This document shows, piece after piece, positions 63,897 to 64,000 of a stretch of DNA of 64,000 nucleotides. The stretch covers positions 744,001 to 808,000 of the forward strand of contig NZ_CP023397.1 in assembly GCF_008808095.1 (NCBI RefSeq), written 5' to 3'. Positions within the stretch are counted from its first letter, which is position 1. Every line of letters starts with the position of its first letter. The notes beneath the pieces were generated by a model. That model had not been told where the DNA came from. It did not search any database and saw only the letters and a program-made list of their open reading frames with translations. Position numbers and translations under genes: made by a program. This DNA is from Pseudoalteromonas ruthenica (GTDB lineage: Bacteria > Pseudomonadota > Gammaproteobacteria > Enterobacterales > Alteromonadaceae).

Positions 63897-63925
63897 TTGT
63901 TACAGCTGTAATTAAACTGTATTAA
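63897..63925 (+). promoter_or_regulatory. Sigma-70-like promoter for a gene beyond the window
   Basis: TTGTTA (63897-63902) and TATTAA (63920-63925) with a 17-base spacer. Its start would be near 63932, leading out of the window. Confidence 0.45.
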
Positions 63926-64000
63926 TAGCGCAACACCACTGTCACTTTCCTTCTCTACACTCTCGCACATCTTACATTCGTGTCGGATTTCCGGCTAAGC

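Larger units (their letters stand above)
63646..64000. other. Terminal non-coding region with operator and promoter
   Basis: The last 355 bases hold the transporter terminator, a second TGGAACGTTCCA palindrome (63753-63764) and a forward promoter near 63897. No convincing gene starts before the window ends; the reading frame on the minus strand crosses the terminator and is not credible. Confidence 0.55.

Noticed and set aside
63889..63904. TGGCACAATTGTTAC, a near sigma-54 match
   Set aside because: The -12 part is TTAC rather than TTGC, and the same bases form a better sigma-70 promoter (TTGTTA-N17-TATTAA).
1..64000. CRISPR arrays, insertion sequences, prophage or tRNA-linked islands
   Set aside because: I saw no regularly spaced repeats, transposase or integrase genes, or tRNA cloverleaf; gene content is core-like throughout.

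Overview
The window looks like a chromosomal segment of a marine gammaproteobacterium of the order Alteromonadales, probably close to Pseudoalteromonas. The evidence is the protein sequences (HU, FadD, MinCDE, RluF, PpnN, Xni), the gene neighbourhoods fadD-rnd and minCDE-ycgL-mltB-ycgN, the hisGDCBHAF(IE) order and the many c-di-GMP proteins. No taxonomic marker such as rRNA is present, so this rests on protein resemblance only. I saw no tRNA, rRNA, CRISPR array, insertion sequence or prophage. Coding density is high and most genes are ordinary.

Layout. 1-8.4 kb: a Dcp-type dipeptidyl carboxypeptidase lipoprotein, a degenerate EAL-HDOD protein, an orphan type IV pilin-like protein, a DUF418 membrane protein, an orphan periplasmic binding protein, rluF and a GDSL lipase lipoprotein. 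8.4-13.9 kb: an RND efflux pair with a divergent LysR regulator and a co-transcribed alkyltransferase-like (ATL) protein. 13.9-15.2 kb: a hemolysin III family protein, then a pair of tiny genes (an 83-aa secreted and a 36-aa membrane protein) behind a sigma-54-like promoter. 15.2-25.5 kb: the most interesting part, a photo-oxidative stress locus. It has a LON-domain gene, an ECF sigma factor with its zinc anti-sigma ChrR, and DUF523/DUF1722, photolyase, SnoaL-like, SDR, flavin amine oxidase, DUF1365, cyclopropane fatty acid synthase, DUF2878, chalcone-isomerase-like and DUF3833 genes. Three copies of TGATC-N17-CGTA lie in front of the LON gene, the sigma gene and the chalcone-isomerase-like gene. 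A strong intrinsic terminator lies inside the start of DUF2878. Together these suggest a three-promoter regulon layout.

25.5-35.7 kb: HU, ilvIH with a Val/Leu/Ile-rich leader peptide and attenuator, NAD-type isocitrate dehydrogenase, a ppnN-xni-DUF3192-HDOD operon and a diguanylate cyclase. 35.9-39.1 kb: an M61 peptidase, a family 25 glycosyltransferase and a lipoprotein. 39.2-46.4 kb: the complete histidine operon with a five-histidine leader peptide and attenuator. 46.5-50.3 kb: small genes, a YoaA-type Fe-S helicase split by an in-frame TAA, tsaB and a hypothetical. 50.3-56.7 kb: a PTS EIIC-EAL fusion phosphodiesterase, alkaline phosphatase, an alpha/beta hydrolase and fadD. 56.7-64 kb: rnd, a small membrane protein, minCDE, ycgL, mltB-like, ycgN and a FucP-type sugar transporter. 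That transporter is bracketed by two identical LacI-type palindromes, and the second probably serves a gene beyond the window.

Functional themes are amino acid biosynthesis under ribosome-mediated attenuation, c-di-GMP signalling (degenerate EAL-HDOD, GGDEF, EIIC-EAL), cell division and envelope housekeeping, and light/singlet-oxygen defence that combines DNA repair with membrane lipid modification.
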